Assembly: GCF_001949145.1 (NCBI RefSeq) | Contig: NW_019091474.1 | Location: 1,111,715 to 1,175,714 of the forward strand | Source: Acanthaster planci | Taxonomy: Eukaryota > Echinodermata > Asteroidea > Valvatida > Acanthasteridae | Direction: 5' to 3' | DNA length: 64,000 bases | Shown here: piece by piece, positions 48,201-59,055 of the stretch | Numbering within the stretch: position 1 is the first letter of the stretch | Layout: each line of letters begins with the position of its first letter | The notes under the pieces: generated by a model | The model's input: the letters and a program-made list of their open reading frames with translations, nothing else | What the model was told of the DNA's origin: nothing | Databases searched by the model: none | Made by a program: the position numbers and the translations under genes

Positions 48201-50293
48201 TAGTACTCTCTAAATTGCAAAGAGTTAAAATGCACTCTCTCCGAGTGAAAATTCAATCCCTCCGATTGAAATTAAGGAACAGACGAATTGGAGTAAAATT
48301 TCTTCACTCCAGAAGATTGAAATTTCACTCGAGCTTCCACTGATAGGGGCTTTTTCAGCCTTTTTCAGTCTAAATTCAGAGTGATTTTTCACTCTAAAAC
48401 GTCTTGTCCCTAATTTTAATCTTTCCGATTTAGAAAGTACAGCCGCATGGTTTGTTGGGGAGGATTCCACAATGGACCTGGCTGTAAGATGGTTGAGCAC
48501 ATTCTGAACCCGTTTTGCCAGGCTAGTATACGGTGCTGTCCTTTTCACAAACAAGTGTCCCAGCCCCGTTCGCCAAATCTTTCTTTGCCACAGAATAGTT
48601 TCACTCAACACCTGACAGAAACAATCAAGTGAAAGCACCCAAACAGGATTTTCTGTGTCGTGCAAAGTNNNNNNNNNNNNNNNNNNNNNNNNNNNNNNNN
48701 NNNNNNNNNNNNNNNNNNNNNNNNNNNNNNNNNNNNNNNNNNNNNNNNNNNNNNNNNNNNNNNNNNNNNNNNNNNNNNNNNNNNNNNNNNNNNNNNNNNN
48801 NNNNNNNNNNNNNNNNNNNNNNNNNNNNNNNNNNNNNNNNNNNNNNNNNNNNNNNNNNNNNNNNNNNNNNNNNNNNNNNNNNNNNNNNNNNNNNNNNNNT
48901 AGAGATATCTCTATTCCTAATAGAGATATTAGGAAGTCTCATTTTCTGCAGAGGTACTTATCATTAGGTTCAGTCACAGTTCAAACACTGACCAATACAG
49001 ACTTTCCCCAAATCATTTTTCCTTTTCTCGTTTTGAGACCGAGGCAGAGGTAAAGGCCTCAAGAGGTGCCGTTCCCCAGGCGTCCCCATAGGTACACCAC
49101 TGCTCTGATAGATCAATTTGCCCTCTTTCTATCCCCCATTTACTCGTGATCAATGGATGCTTTTTTGGGGTCACTTTATTGCAAAACCAGTAACTGCTTA
49201 CAAAATAGAAAGCAAACATATAAACTTACCTAACTGACGGGTTTCTTCCTGGTCCAACTGACCTTCCATTCCGGTTTTATCTGTGTGGCAATGAACCGGA
49301 CTTACTTTTCAAACGTACACACCCATCAACGCCCATTTTCCGAAACAGGTTTACCCCAAACACCCTGTACTTTTGTGTATGCATGGGGCTGTTGTATCAC
49401 GTTCGATAATTTTTGGAAGAATGACACCTAACTAAAAATAGAAAAATCACCTGGAAACGTTTGTTCTTATTCTCCGTGCTTAATTGGAAACGAGATTGTA
49501 CAACTTTGCAAATATTTACCTACCTGCAGACGACGGACTGCAGATTCAGATAAATTGACCTGACGCAGTTCTTGTCATCAAAGGTTAGATGATACATTAG
49601 AATCTTTCGTTAAAGCAGGTTATTGGTGTACATTTATTTCCTTATAAATGATAAAATCCTTCAGATATTTTGGTCTGATTTTATTTTGGCTTTTTCTAAA
49701 AGTCTATGATCATGAAGTATAATTCCATAACTGTTCATGTGCATATACGTGACCACCTAATTCCACTGTTCTTCGTGTATTTTATTTTTGGAAGTGATAG
49801 GTCAATTTTTGGCATGATATTTCTTTTAGGTGAGGTAATTTTTCAGTTTCCATAAATTGATATCCTAGCAAATATTTTACAAAATGACTTTTTACGAGCA
49901 GAGCTTCTTAAGAAGTAACTGTTAGAAATTCTAACATTTTTGCCTGTTGTTTTTGTCCTATCCTAGGGTTCCGGAAGAGCGTCATTAGGGGTCATCTTTC
50001 AGACTCTATTATTTGAAAACTGACAGAATTACGTGATTTGATTCCCCCAATGCTGTTTATTTAGAGTTCACCAGGCCAAGAAGTATACTTTTTCGATAGT
50101 TTTTCTGGGGTGACCACCCCCAAACCGTCTCTTTTTGAGTTAATAAGGCTAGTCAGGGAGTGCTTCAGCCCTACAGTTAAGTCAAAAGAGTGTAGTACAA
50201 AACCTTACCTAAATCGCCTGATGCAGAATACACCAGGCCCAAGCACACCACAAGGACCCAAATAGGAAGTGATGCCATGTTGAACCACCGCGC
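38822..50293 (-). CDS. secreted protein of duplicated Gly-rich micro-exons (partial model)
   Basis: The CDS starts at 50278 in exon 50209-50293, which encodes a clear signal peptide (MASLPIWVLVVCLGLVYSAS, then GDL) and ends phase 1 with GATTTAG/gtaagg. Downstream follow three 51-bp exons (49230-49280, 47663-47713, 46157-46207) reading x-E/K-I/T-GMEGQL...RQL. Then come 18-bp exons 42195-42212 (GRRRTS), 41353-41370 and 40521-40538 (GGSGKP each), 39699-39716 (GSGGKP), and a 30-bp exon 38822-38851 (GTGGGPNIDI). Every exon has AG/GT borders, a length divisible by three and phase 1 on both sides. The short exons are Gly-X-Y-like, suggesting a collagen-like secreted protein, though the repeats are too few for a stable helix. 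The last exon could read through its donor to SKYGDFIGIFE and a stop, or more 3' exons may exist. I do not recognise the family. Confidence 0.6.
42877..42908. repeat. perfect 13-bp hairpin
   Basis: GTAAGGCCCCATG (42877-42889), loop ATGCGA, exact reverse complement (42896-42908). Lies in the 3.9-kb intron between the two exon arrays of the collagen-like gene. Confidence 0.75.
44353..44530. mobile_element. fold-back MITE, family A, copy 2
   Basis: 178 bp with arms of roughly 75 bp: TAATACGGGCATTTAACAAT on the left pairs with the reverse complement of the right end (TAATACAGGCATTTCACAAT), continuing through TGCAACGCGTTGGCCAATC and CGCGAAAT.TGTC. Only a short unpaired centre remains. Related to 16889-17065. 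Confidence 0.88.
44612..44793. mobile_element. hAT-type MITE with 8-bp target duplication
   Basis: 182 bp bounded by terminal inverted repeats CAGTGGCGTAACTAGGG (left) and CACTGGCGTAACTAGGG (right, reverse complement), flanked on both sides by the exact 8-bp duplication CTAGTGAG (44604-44611 and 44794-44801). An 8-bp target duplication and CAGTGGCG termini are typical of the hAT superfamily. No coding capacity. The interior begins with a G run. Confidence 0.88.
45015..45275 (-). repeat. inverted duplication C, right copy
   Basis: Reverse-complement partner of 34029-34278, ending in an Arg/Ser-like GGAGCAGCAGGAGAAGCGG stretch before GTAAGTTG. A 72-codon minus-strand frame is open here but broken in the partner copy. 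Confidence 0.7.
45485..47890 (-). repeat. tandem 1.5-kb units each with a 51-bp exon
   Basis: 45485-46385 and 47020-47890 align over most of their length: ATCCGATCAGTCA, CGGAATTTATTA, GAGCTACATTT, CTCATTTTCTGCAGGGGTAC, the 51-bp exon, then GGAACATGTTTCTACC and GCAAACGAAGTTTGTT. A third partial unit runs from about 48930 to 49330 after the gap and carries the exon 49230-49280. Exon-to-exon spacing is 1506 and 1567 bp. Confidence 0.8.
46490..46800 (+). repeat. inverted repeat pair E, left copy
   Basis: Matches the reverse complement of 58735-59055: TTTAAACCACGCCCACTGCA with CAAGATACAC, GCGGTCAATATTGTCGTC, GAGTCATCCTGAAAGACT, ATACAGCCTCGTTTTCAAAC, GATCGACGCTAAAAGCGTCA and GGGATCCCTC. Non-coding as far as I can see. 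Confidence 0.75.
48669..48899. other. assembly gap (231 N)
   Basis: Just right of the gap is a self-complementary stretch TAGAGATATCTCTA followed by CTAATAGAGATATTAG, then the third 1.5-kb unit. The gap therefore falls at the start of that unit. Confidence 0.9.
49380..49900 (-). repeat. orphan copy of the 0.83-kb unit without its micro-exon
   Basis: TATCACGTTCGATAATTTTT, GACCTGACGCAGTTCTTGTC and the following block align with 42103-42720, but the segment that would hold the exon and its splice sites (42180-42230) is missing: AAAATCACC runs directly into TGGAAACG. It lies between the signal-peptide exon and the first 51-bp exon. Confidence 0.6.
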
Positions 50294-50441
50294 CTGAGAG
50301 TAAAGATCATAAAATGAATGAACAAGTCAATAAGTGAAACCTGTCACCAGCGTGAAAATAGTCAAAGGCATCTCATGAAAATAGTTCTTTTTTAATTAAA
50401 AGTCAAATGTGGAAACTGCACTCCATTACCAATTAACTTAC

Positions 50442-50520
50442 TATATCGGCTTAATCAGAAGACTTCCAATGTTGTCCAAGTCTTGTCTTGTGTTTAGCAG
50501 CAAGATGATCGTCTCAGAAT
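50442..50520 (-). other. probable 5' untranslated exon of the collagen-like gene
   Basis: Starts about 25-30 bp below the TATA box and ends at a good donor (GATATA/GTAAGTTAAT, plus-strand 50432-50447). The matching acceptor is TTACTCTCAG just before 50293, 15 nt upstream of the ATG. The exon edges on the transcription-start side are inferred. Confidence 0.5.
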
Positions 50521-50543
50521 TGCTCCGAATAGACGTGATAGGC

Positions 50544-50553
50544 TCTTTATATA
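50544..50553 (-). promoter_or_regulatory. TATA box of the collagen-like gene
   Basis: Minus strand CCTATATAAAG, a near-ideal TATA box, about 270 bp upstream of the start codon and a normal distance above the inferred 5' untranslated exon. Confidence 0.6.
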
Positions 50554-50560
50554 GGCACAG

Positions 50561-52500
50561 ATGAGCATTGTTGATGATGGGTGCTTTCAGTGACTTGTCG
50601 CTCAACCAATAGGGGTTCATCACAAATAAGGAATCTAATTATACGGGGGCATGGCAGTTCCAGTTACAATTTATCTCACATTACAGGTCAGAAGTTCAGT
50701 TGTCGAAATGCAAACATATGTTTTTCTTCCACCGAACTTCCACATCGTTTGGAAACCTTTTGACTGTAGGCGCGGTATTTGTAGAGGCATGAAACGAAAT
50801 AAACAATTGACAAATTTTACACCAGCAAGGAAAGGAAACTGGCTAGTTTTTCTTGTAATCACATGTTAAATCTCTTAGAGACTGCAGCATTTTTGTGAAA
50901 AATATAGGTGTTCACTTCACAGGTGACTGCTACCGCTCAATGTTGGATAGTAATTCCTTGAAACTGCACTGCATTAAATGTAACCCCATAACGACAAGTA
51001 AAGCTTCGATCGGGGGGGGGGGTGTACACAGAATGCACATGGTAGACTATGTGTAGACTAGGCTATGTTAAAATTTGAAATCAGGTAATGCGTGCACGTG
51101 GTTGTATTTTTTTCTTAAGAACGATTCAGGTTCTGTTCCAGAATACTTAAGCCGCTGGGCTGTAATGGAGGTACAACTTCTATTAAATAGAAAGTTATAC
51201 AGCCGATACAGCGGAGAGTAGTCCTCGCACAACCCACTATAGATTGTGAGCCTGTACGGTTAATCTGTGAATCATCACGAGACGTAGACAACACCAAGTC
51301 TGACCAACCAGATAATCCAGGGAAGTCTCGTTCATATTATGTACAAACTCGATACATTTTTGTTTAGCTATCCTGACCACTGCTGATCAGTGATATGGTT
51401 AGTAGTTAATCGCTATCGTTTTCTCAGCCCGGAGCTGAATGTAAACGACGGCTGTTTGGAACTAAACCCTGACATCCCCGGACCCTGAAACAGTCTCAGA
51501 AGTTGTTTGCTGGCTGGCGGTGTTCGGTGGGGATTTTTGTGGGCAAGGTTTGTGGGAAGGGTGTTCGGGCTAAGATTTCGACACGTGTTTTATTTCGTCA
51601 TTATTTGAGCCTGGTGATTAATCTCTTCGTCGTTTCAAAGCTGCTGGACATGCAATGTGTCCATCGGTATTGTATCAGGTTTTTTTTGGGGGGGGTGGTG
51701 GTATTGTTATGTTTTATCTTATTTTTAATTTTCTTTTATTTATTTATTTATGGATGTATTTATTTATTCATTTATTGAGAGGGGCAAATGGTGAATTTGG
51801 TTATAACGTTTAAGTGACTGTTTTTCTTCTCAGCACCGATGAATCTTCAATTCTGCAATAACAATTTGTGCTTTCAGGCTTGAAGAAGCAGAAAAAAAAA
51901 CACTGAAATATATTTACTATGTATTTCTTATAGGCCGAATAACGTTTTAAATTGCAAGCACAAATTTTACATTTGCCCCAGTATTGCATTTTAAAAGACA
52001 TAAATATCCTGAAGTTAAATTTTCACGCGTAAAATATGGAGACTGTAACGCATGTTCGTATACCTTGTGCTTGTGCCGCTCCTATTTATGAAGAGCGCCC
52101 TCAAGTGTTTACCATAAAGAGGTTATACCTTCCAAGATGGCAGAATAAACCAGGTGAGCTCGATAGAATGTTTCTGTCTATAACCCACTCAGTACATCAC
52201 AGAGACTATACAAGTTATTTGAATGCCGTTGTTATATTTTATTTGTTTATTTATTTCGGTTTAAAATCTAATACAATACTTCGAAAAATCACCAATTAGC
52301 ATTATGATTATCATCTCTTTTATAAACGATTTTTTTCTCATTTACCTCAAAAGCAGAAAACTTGAATGCTGTGAGGGAATATCTAATCGGTACTTTTACT
52401 TCTTGAAGCTTTTTACACTATAAATCATTAAAATTCTGGGAAAATCAAAACACTCTTGTAGCCTATCGTTAGGGTCGTTTTAGACTAGTTAGTTGTACAA
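50561..52500. other. intergenic stretch
   Basis: No exon recognised. G runs at about 51011 and 51690, T-rich low-complexity sequence near 51715-51775. Confidence 0.5.
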
Positions 52501-52506
52501 TGTGCA

Positions 52507-53030
52507 GTGAGCATTTGGCCCCCTTTTTGGAGAAAGCTCGTTATTCTCACCAAGGAACTTTTCGATGATCACATTGATGACCCCGCAAGGATGGAAGTTG
52601 TGTGTTTGCAAGGACGTAAAGTCAGAGATTATAGACGAAATCAATTGGAAAGTACGAGTTTTTGGAAGACACTCCTAGAAATGCGTCACCATACAGTGAT
52701 ACGCAAAGGGAAGGAACGCTGCCAACTGCATTGAGATGATGCCGGTTTCCAGAATTCTCTAATCATCGATGTCATCAAAGAATACCGCTTTTAATAAACA
52801 TGGTGTCATATCATCCTGACAGTTGATATACCTACATTTGATATGACTGCTTACCAGTTAGGTACAGTTCAATAAACATCTGAAGTTACTGTAGTTGCTT
52901 AGTTTGTATTTTTGTTTATGAAAACGTGTATGAGATGTGTGACTGTATACGGTACCAAATTGAAAATCCATCATAAAATACCGTTGATGGTTCTCCCGTC
53001 AAATTATGAGGCAAAAATAAAAAGAAACAG
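52507..53030 (+). pseudogene. repeat family D copy: TIR-like tail plus 3' flank
   Basis: A 75-codon frame (52507-52734) reads RKLVILTKELFDDHIDDPAR then MEVV and SFWKTLLEMRHHTVIRKGKE. The order I/V-I-L, acidic stretch, then FW-x-x-L resembles the last part (box 3) of Toll-type TIR domains, but boxes 1 and 2 are absent. It is followed by the family-D 3' block: ATCGATGTCATCAAAGAATA, GGTGTCATATCAT, CAATAAACAT, then TTTTGTTTATGAAAACGTGT and ATAAAATACCG. Other copies at 53690-54800 and 56530-57130. A truncated copy; the TIR assignment is tentative. Confidence 0.4.
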
Positions 53031-53689
53031 GATAGAGGGATGATTATTCCTTGTGGGGAGTATCCTTTGTTCTCGTGTGCACACACACACAAGTGTGTAT
53101 TTGCCTGCAACTGGGAACCCCCTATTGTTCCTGTTTTGTTTGTACTTTAACTTTTTCAGAAGACCACCCATATGTTTTGTACACAGTTGTCAATCGGGGA
53201 CCCTCTGTCAATCGGGGACCTTATTGTCCTCTATTGTTCAGGGTCCCCAATTGAATGCGGAAACAAACTCGCAAGCACCCCTGCAAATTTATCTAAAATG
53301 ATGATGTCATTTAGATCGCCCCCCCGGCTTCTTGACCTTGGTTTGTTGTGGACCAATCGCAAATGTTCATGCTTGCATTATGGATTGAGGTTGTACGGTT
53401 GGCCTCAGGTTAGGGCTTCACCTAAACTGTTTTGAATTCATATAGATACATTCTTTGTAAGCCTCACACATTGGCCTGACAACCACCATTCGGTGTTTCC
53501 TTGCCTGCTTGGCAAATTACCGCACCCATCTGCCTGATATTCATTAGAACAATTATGCTCTGGTTCAAACTGGGACTCTTCAACTGTATGATACGATTCA
53601 GTGTCGACTTAAAGTTTTTACTCTATACATTGTTTAAATAATAACTAAATATCATAAAAAGTAAAGTTGTGATTGTGGTCAGCCTTTGA

Positions 53690-54800
53690 CCCAATTTTTT
53701 TAGAAGTGTCGTGATCCTCATCGAGAAAGATTTCGATGATGACTTTTATGACTCCACAAGGATGGAAGCGGTAATGGGGAGGTTTAGCACGCGAACAGGT
53801 ACGTGTGCGCATGCGTTTGTAGCTATCCGTATCTGTTAACGATCTACTCATTGTTCCGCGAGAGTCTATTTCCGACAATGGAAAATCACCTTGAAAACGA
53901 CTTATGTACACTGATATTTTCGTATTCCAAAGATTTTGAAACCCCACAAAACCGACCCGAATATGGTAGCGATTCATTCACTTTTCACTCTGATTGCGAA
54001 TACATGAAGGATTTGAAATTTTACTACGCGTGACCTTCTTGTTCACAAGTGTTGGGAGTGAAATATCCGTGCCGTGTGTAACGTTTAGTGGATACTGAAA
54101 CCATACAAACTGGTGTGAAACCTCATGCCAATGATTGTTCAACGAATCGAAAGGAAGCTAAAACTTATAAGGAAGGCAGTACACAGTTTTGGAAAACAAA
54201 ACTGTATTTGTTTTCGCTGATGACGTCATCACTTTAGGCTGTCTTGTTATACGTAATGCATAAAAGCCCCACGGACCAAAACGTGTGGGAACAACTTGGT
54301 ACGGAACCGATACGTTCGAAGGTTCGGTTCAAGTGCACGCCACATTAGTAGCAAGTTGTATTCCTAGAAGCAAAAGTGCTTGATGTATTGTTCCTTAATA
54401 TAGCAATGCCTTTGAGTTAAATTTTGGGGTTGATAAATTTTATTTTGAAGAAAACAGCCGTCAGCACAGTGTTGCTCTGCGGTAATCCCATACGTACCCG
54501 CACACGTGTTCTCTTATACGGATGCAAATGCTGACACGAACATCTAATTTCTAACCATGGACGTCGTCAAATAATAGTGATAAATAAATATGGTGTCATA
54601 TCACTATTGGTGTTTGATATAATTTGTTACGTTTTATATGACCTCTGATCGCATGAGACCAGTCCAATAGACATTGCAAATTACGGGGTTGACTATTTCA
54701 TTTTTTGTTGATGAAAATGGGTATGAGATCTGTGACTGTAAAATCATAAAATACCGATGATGGTTTGCCGTCAAAAAAGATGAGTAAAAATAAAACGAAC
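53690..54800 (+). pseudogene. repeat family D copy 2: TIR-like tail plus 3' flank
   Basis: 53704-53790 reads VVILIEKDFDDDFYDSTRME followed by AVMGRFSTRT, then a frameshift, then SLFRESLFPTMENHLEND in another frame near 53855-53905. This matches the 52507 copy (V-I-L..FDD..D..RMEV; F-W/R-x-x-L). The family-D 3' block (AAATATGGTGTCATATCACT, CTCTGATCGCATGAGAC, TTTTTGTTGATGAAAATGGG) begins near 54560, separated by about 650 bp of other sequence. Confidence 0.4.
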
Positions 54801-55529
54801 AAAAACACAAACACAGGCTGTTTCGCTAATGGTTTAAGTGCATCTACAATACCCGCCTGTCTAATTACTATACTTGTTTTCAACCGAATCATCACCTGAC
54901 AAGTACTTCGCAAAATAAAATGCTTCAAAGTTTGCACCTTTAAATCCATGTCACGCAAAACTTAATGGCGATTTTTTGACCTTAACCGGCTGCTTTATTG
55001 AGTGTTTATTCAATATGAAATCCGTCAAATCGATAGCAGGGCTTAAGTCTCTTGCTGTGGACACATTTTTTTTCATAAATTCTAAGTAGAAAAAGTGCTT
55101 CTTTAATCTCACGTCATGTGACACCTGATAACGTAACAGTGACATTTTTGACCCTCCGGGCTGCTTCACTACGGTGAGGTCTCACTGAATATGAACTCAG
55201 TTCACATCGATAGCACTGCTTAGGTCTCTGGCTCTGCTAAAACGTGTACGGAACTGGAGAAAACTGTATTTTTAATCTCATGTAATGTGATTTGTATATG
55301 AAACGAATTTCTTTTTTTGGGGGGGGGGTTATTTGATTCCACTTAATTCCTCTGAAATCCTCAACCGAAGATGGACTAAATGTGCACGTAATATGAAGTT
55401 AGTCAGATGTGATTGAGTCTGTGACTTAAAAAAAGGTGTACAAAACTTTTGTAGATGAGTCAAACGTTTTGTTCATCAGCGTTCTTTATAATGCCGCTGA
55501 ACTCCTATTTCTATATTGTTTGGCCCTCA

Positions 55530-55760
55530 TTTATTGACGAGAGAACCACCGACGACATTTTATGACAGGTGTCCCAATATCAACTTTTTTACAGTTAGAG
55601 ATCTCACGTTTTCATAAACAGTCAACCAAATAGTCAACCGCGGTAAGCGTATGTTTATTTAATCCGACTCATCCGATCAGCGGTCACAGAAACCATAAAC
55701 AAATTAAGTCAAGTACCAATGATGGTATGGCACCATATTTTGCCACTGGTACCACGAAGT
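55530..55760 (-). repeat. repeat family D copy 3 (inverted, 3' block only)
   Basis: On the minus strand: ATACCATCATTGGTACTTGA, GACCGCTGATCGGATGAG, AATAAACATACG, GGTTGACTGTTTATGAAAAC with GTGAGATCT, then CATAAAATGTCGTCGGTGGT. It faces copies 1 and 2 head-on. Confidence 0.6.
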
Positions 55761-55935
55761 AGCGCAATGTACCGCTACAGATACACGGATTTAAAGTTCA
55801 ACACGCTCTATCTCATTGTATTATTCACTTTTTAGCATCATTTTTCGTTCACGGAGAAATCCCAGCTCTATACTACTTAGATGTGGTTTTCTTTAGAGAA
55901 AAAAAAGGTTGATTCTCGAAGACGCTTAACGCAAA

Positions 55936-56165
55936 AGAATTGTGTCTGTTTGTGAAAACAAGCAAGTGAATATTCCGAGTAACGTGAGACACAAACCTTG
56001 GTGACAGTTCGTAAAGACGAAAAGGTGGAGATTCCGAGTTATGTGCGCGCACAGACACATTGGTGTCAGTTCTTGAAGCCGAGAAGGTGGAAATTAAGGG
56101 TTTGTGCGCGTGCCGGCACATTTGTGTCAGTTCGTGAAAATGCAAATCTGGAGATTCGGATTTAT
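55936..56165 (+). repeat. 61-bp tandem repeat, about four units
   Basis: Units share GTGTCAGTTCGTGAA, then GGTGGAGATTCCGAGT, then GTGCGCGCACA. The conserved (C)AGTTC/CTGTTT word starts at 55946, 56005, 56067 and 56128, so the periods are 59, 62 and 61 bp. Units are well diverged. Open frames on both strands through it are by-products. Confidence 0.7.
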
Positions 56166-56529
56166 CGCAATTTAACTACCCGTGGTAAAGAAACAAAAAC
56201 AGACCCAAGTTATTTGTGTTGCTAATGCGTAACGATATAGTGACTGGCGCAAATAGCCCAAGTAGCCGGAAATGCCACTAAATCAAAACAACAAATTGCC
56301 TAGAAACTTTGATAGAAGGATACCCCTTGAATGTCCACGCACACACATATTTTAAACTATTGTAAGGAAATCAAACCCGGAGATTCGAGTAACAGCGGCC
56401 CAATTCCAGCAACAATGTTTAAAACAAAAGGGAGTTCTCTCTTTAGTCATTTTTTAGAATTATTTTCCCATTTTTCGGGATCACCTCTGGATCCACGCCT
56501 GCTTTATTTTGTCCCCTTTCTCTTATTTC

Positions 56530-57130
56530 TTGTATTTTCTCCTCATACTTGGACGGGAGATTCATCAATGTTAACCTTTGGCAGTCAAAGATCTAACACA
56601 TGCTTTCATCTACAGAAAACGAAATTATCAACTGTCCAGAGTTACTACGTTTATATAAAACGTAAACAAATAATATCAAAGATAATATGACACTGTAGTT
56701 TCATTGACCCATAGTCTTTGATGACATTAAAGTCAACCCTTTAAAAAACTATTTAACACGATTTAATACTCAAACCCCTTTATATAACATTTGTCTCGTC
56801 CGATCAGCGGTCATATAACACGCAGGCAAGTTATATCAACATCAATGATAATATGACACCACATTTATTTACCAATGTTCCTTGGCGACATCGACGATTC
56901 TAAACTTTTGGAAACCGCCATGGTCTCCATATTGTCGGCAGGGTTTCTTTGCTTTGTGTATTACTGTATAATGGCGCAAAGTTATTGGACTATCTTCCTA
57001 ATAAAACTGATCTTTTCATTGATTCCCACAACAATCATTCACTTTAGTCCCCCCAAACACATAACCGCTTCAATCTTTGCTGGTCATCGATGGGGTCATC
57101 GAAATGTTCCTCGATGAGGATCACGATCCC
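56530..57130 (-). pseudogene. repeat family D copy 4: TIR-like tail plus 3' flank
   Basis: Minus strand from 57130: IVILIEEHFDDPIDDQQRLK, soon interrupted by stops, then in another frame LRHYTVIHKAKKPCRQYG, matching HHTVIRKGKERCQLH of the 52507 copy. The 3' block follows (GTGTCATATTATCATTGATG, GACCGCTGATCGGACGAGAC, then GTAGATGAAAGCATGTG). Clearly decayed. Confidence 0.45.
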
Positions 57131-58734
57131 CCACCCAAAGGGGGGGGGCAAATGCTGACTACACACTAGTCTGAAACAAGTCCAATGTCAGTGTGATTTT
57201 AATTTTCAAGAAGGATTGACTAGATTTTCCCTCAAACTATTCAACAATTCTACGTTCCAGGTAAATGAGGAACATTTGTTGAAAAAAAGGACTGACGACC
57301 GTATTACTGGTTACAAGAAATAATGATCCAGAAATGTAACCATTTTTAATGAGATATTAGCCTATAATTACCCGGTTGAGCAGAATCACCTATTAAAATG
57401 TGTTGCAGCGCCTTTGCCAATTTTCTGGTGTGGAATAAAAGCTTCATCAAGAGATTGATTGAATATAACAATGGTAACGTAGCATTTCTTCTACAGAGTT
57501 TTGCTGGTTTGATTACTGCTTTTTTGGCTTTTGCTACGGTTATCTGAAACAAGAAATTGTTTTTAAACTCAAGGCATAAACAACATAAAATAAAACGCTT
57601 ATTTAGACAACATAATTATTAATTACGTAACTTAAAATAGCTTAGGAATATGTTTAGTAAAATTACTATTCAAAGAATTAAAATATCTTGGGTATATTCC
57701 ATATTTTGTCTCCTAGTTTTAACTTAAATCTGTAGGCCAAGCGCAACTGGGCACACATGTCATCACTGTTTTTCGCAGAGAGATGAATGTCTCACCTGAT
57801 AGTACAACCCATTTTTTTGAGAAAATCGCATTGTAAATTGATATTTTTTTCTCTAGTGCATATTTTCCCAATATTTAGCATTCCTTTGACTCAACCATTG
57901 CTACTCCTTGAGAGAGGGGATCTTAGACGACACAAAACTGCAAAATATTTTTTATAAAAGTCGATTAAAATTGTGTATGTTTGTAAAAAAACACGTTTAT
58001 CTGTTATAGAAAACTCCTGCTAAAACACGAGTTGCTGTTTATACTTAAAAAACACCTCCGGAAAGCATAATACTCTTTTGCCGTAGTGCGCGCCATTTGT
58101 TATATTTGTAAATTTCTCGGGACAAATCAGTCTCTTAGTGAAAACTGCAAAACAAGTTTTGACCTTTATTGCTGAGGCTTTACTTATGGAAGACAACTTC
58201 GTCTCTTTGTGAAAACAGACAATGCAGTTCAGTTGAATTCTGCCCCACTGAAATTATGGTGATTCGGATGATTTCACTCGATTTGGTAAAACATGATTAT
58301 ATAAGTTGGCATCCCATCATCTAGTTGAACTTAAATCGTAGATTTGGGCCAATTTGCCTCTTCTTGAAAGCGGTGAAGATATGAAAAAGTGAAACACATA
58401 GGCAATTAACATGTTGGTTAACAATTTGCAAACAATGAAAAACACTGAAATCTATGCCGCAACTCCCTTCCCACAAAGCCTTCACAACCACCCCCCCCTC
58501 CGATCTCCAATGGATACTGCCACCCAGCCAGCAGCTCCCGCGACTGTTTCAGAGTCTGGGACTAGTTTGAAACAGCTGTTGTTTACCTTCAGCGGCTGAC
58601 AAAGACAGCGATTGATTACCAACCAAAAACAGAAGCGGCATGATGCGCTAAACTAAAAGGATTTGAGTTTGTACACACTTGAATGAGACTTCCCTGTGGT
58701 GTCAGGTTCTCAGGGTTGGTGTGGTCTCTGTATG
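57131..58734. other. gene-free AT-rich stretch
   Basis: G run at 57138; no exon or repeat family recognised. Confidence 0.5.
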
Positions 58735-59055
58735 AGTCCGTGGATATGGAGGGATCCCACAATATGACGCTTTTAGCGTCGATCTTCGCACTGCGTTTGA
58801 AAACGAGGCTGTATGTGTTAGCTTCAATTCTTAATACGATCAGACGATGGAAAATAACGAGTCAAGACACAAAATACACAAAGGTATGTTAAAACTAAGA
58901 CTTTCCAGGCTTTAACTTTTTGCGGAAGAGTCTTTCAGGATGACTCAACACGTAAAATTTAGAAGAAAAACTAACGACAATATTGACCGCGAACTAACGT
59001 ACATGTGATGGTTGTGTATCTTGTGCAGTGGGCGTGGTTTAAACTGAAGACCTAC
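58735..59055 (-). repeat. inverted repeat pair E, right copy
   Basis: Reverse-complement partner of 46490-46800, about 12 kb away. Conserved words include TATGACGCTTTTAGCGTCGA, GTTTGAAAACGAGGCTGTAT and AGTGGGCGTGGTTTAAACTG. Confidence 0.75.
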
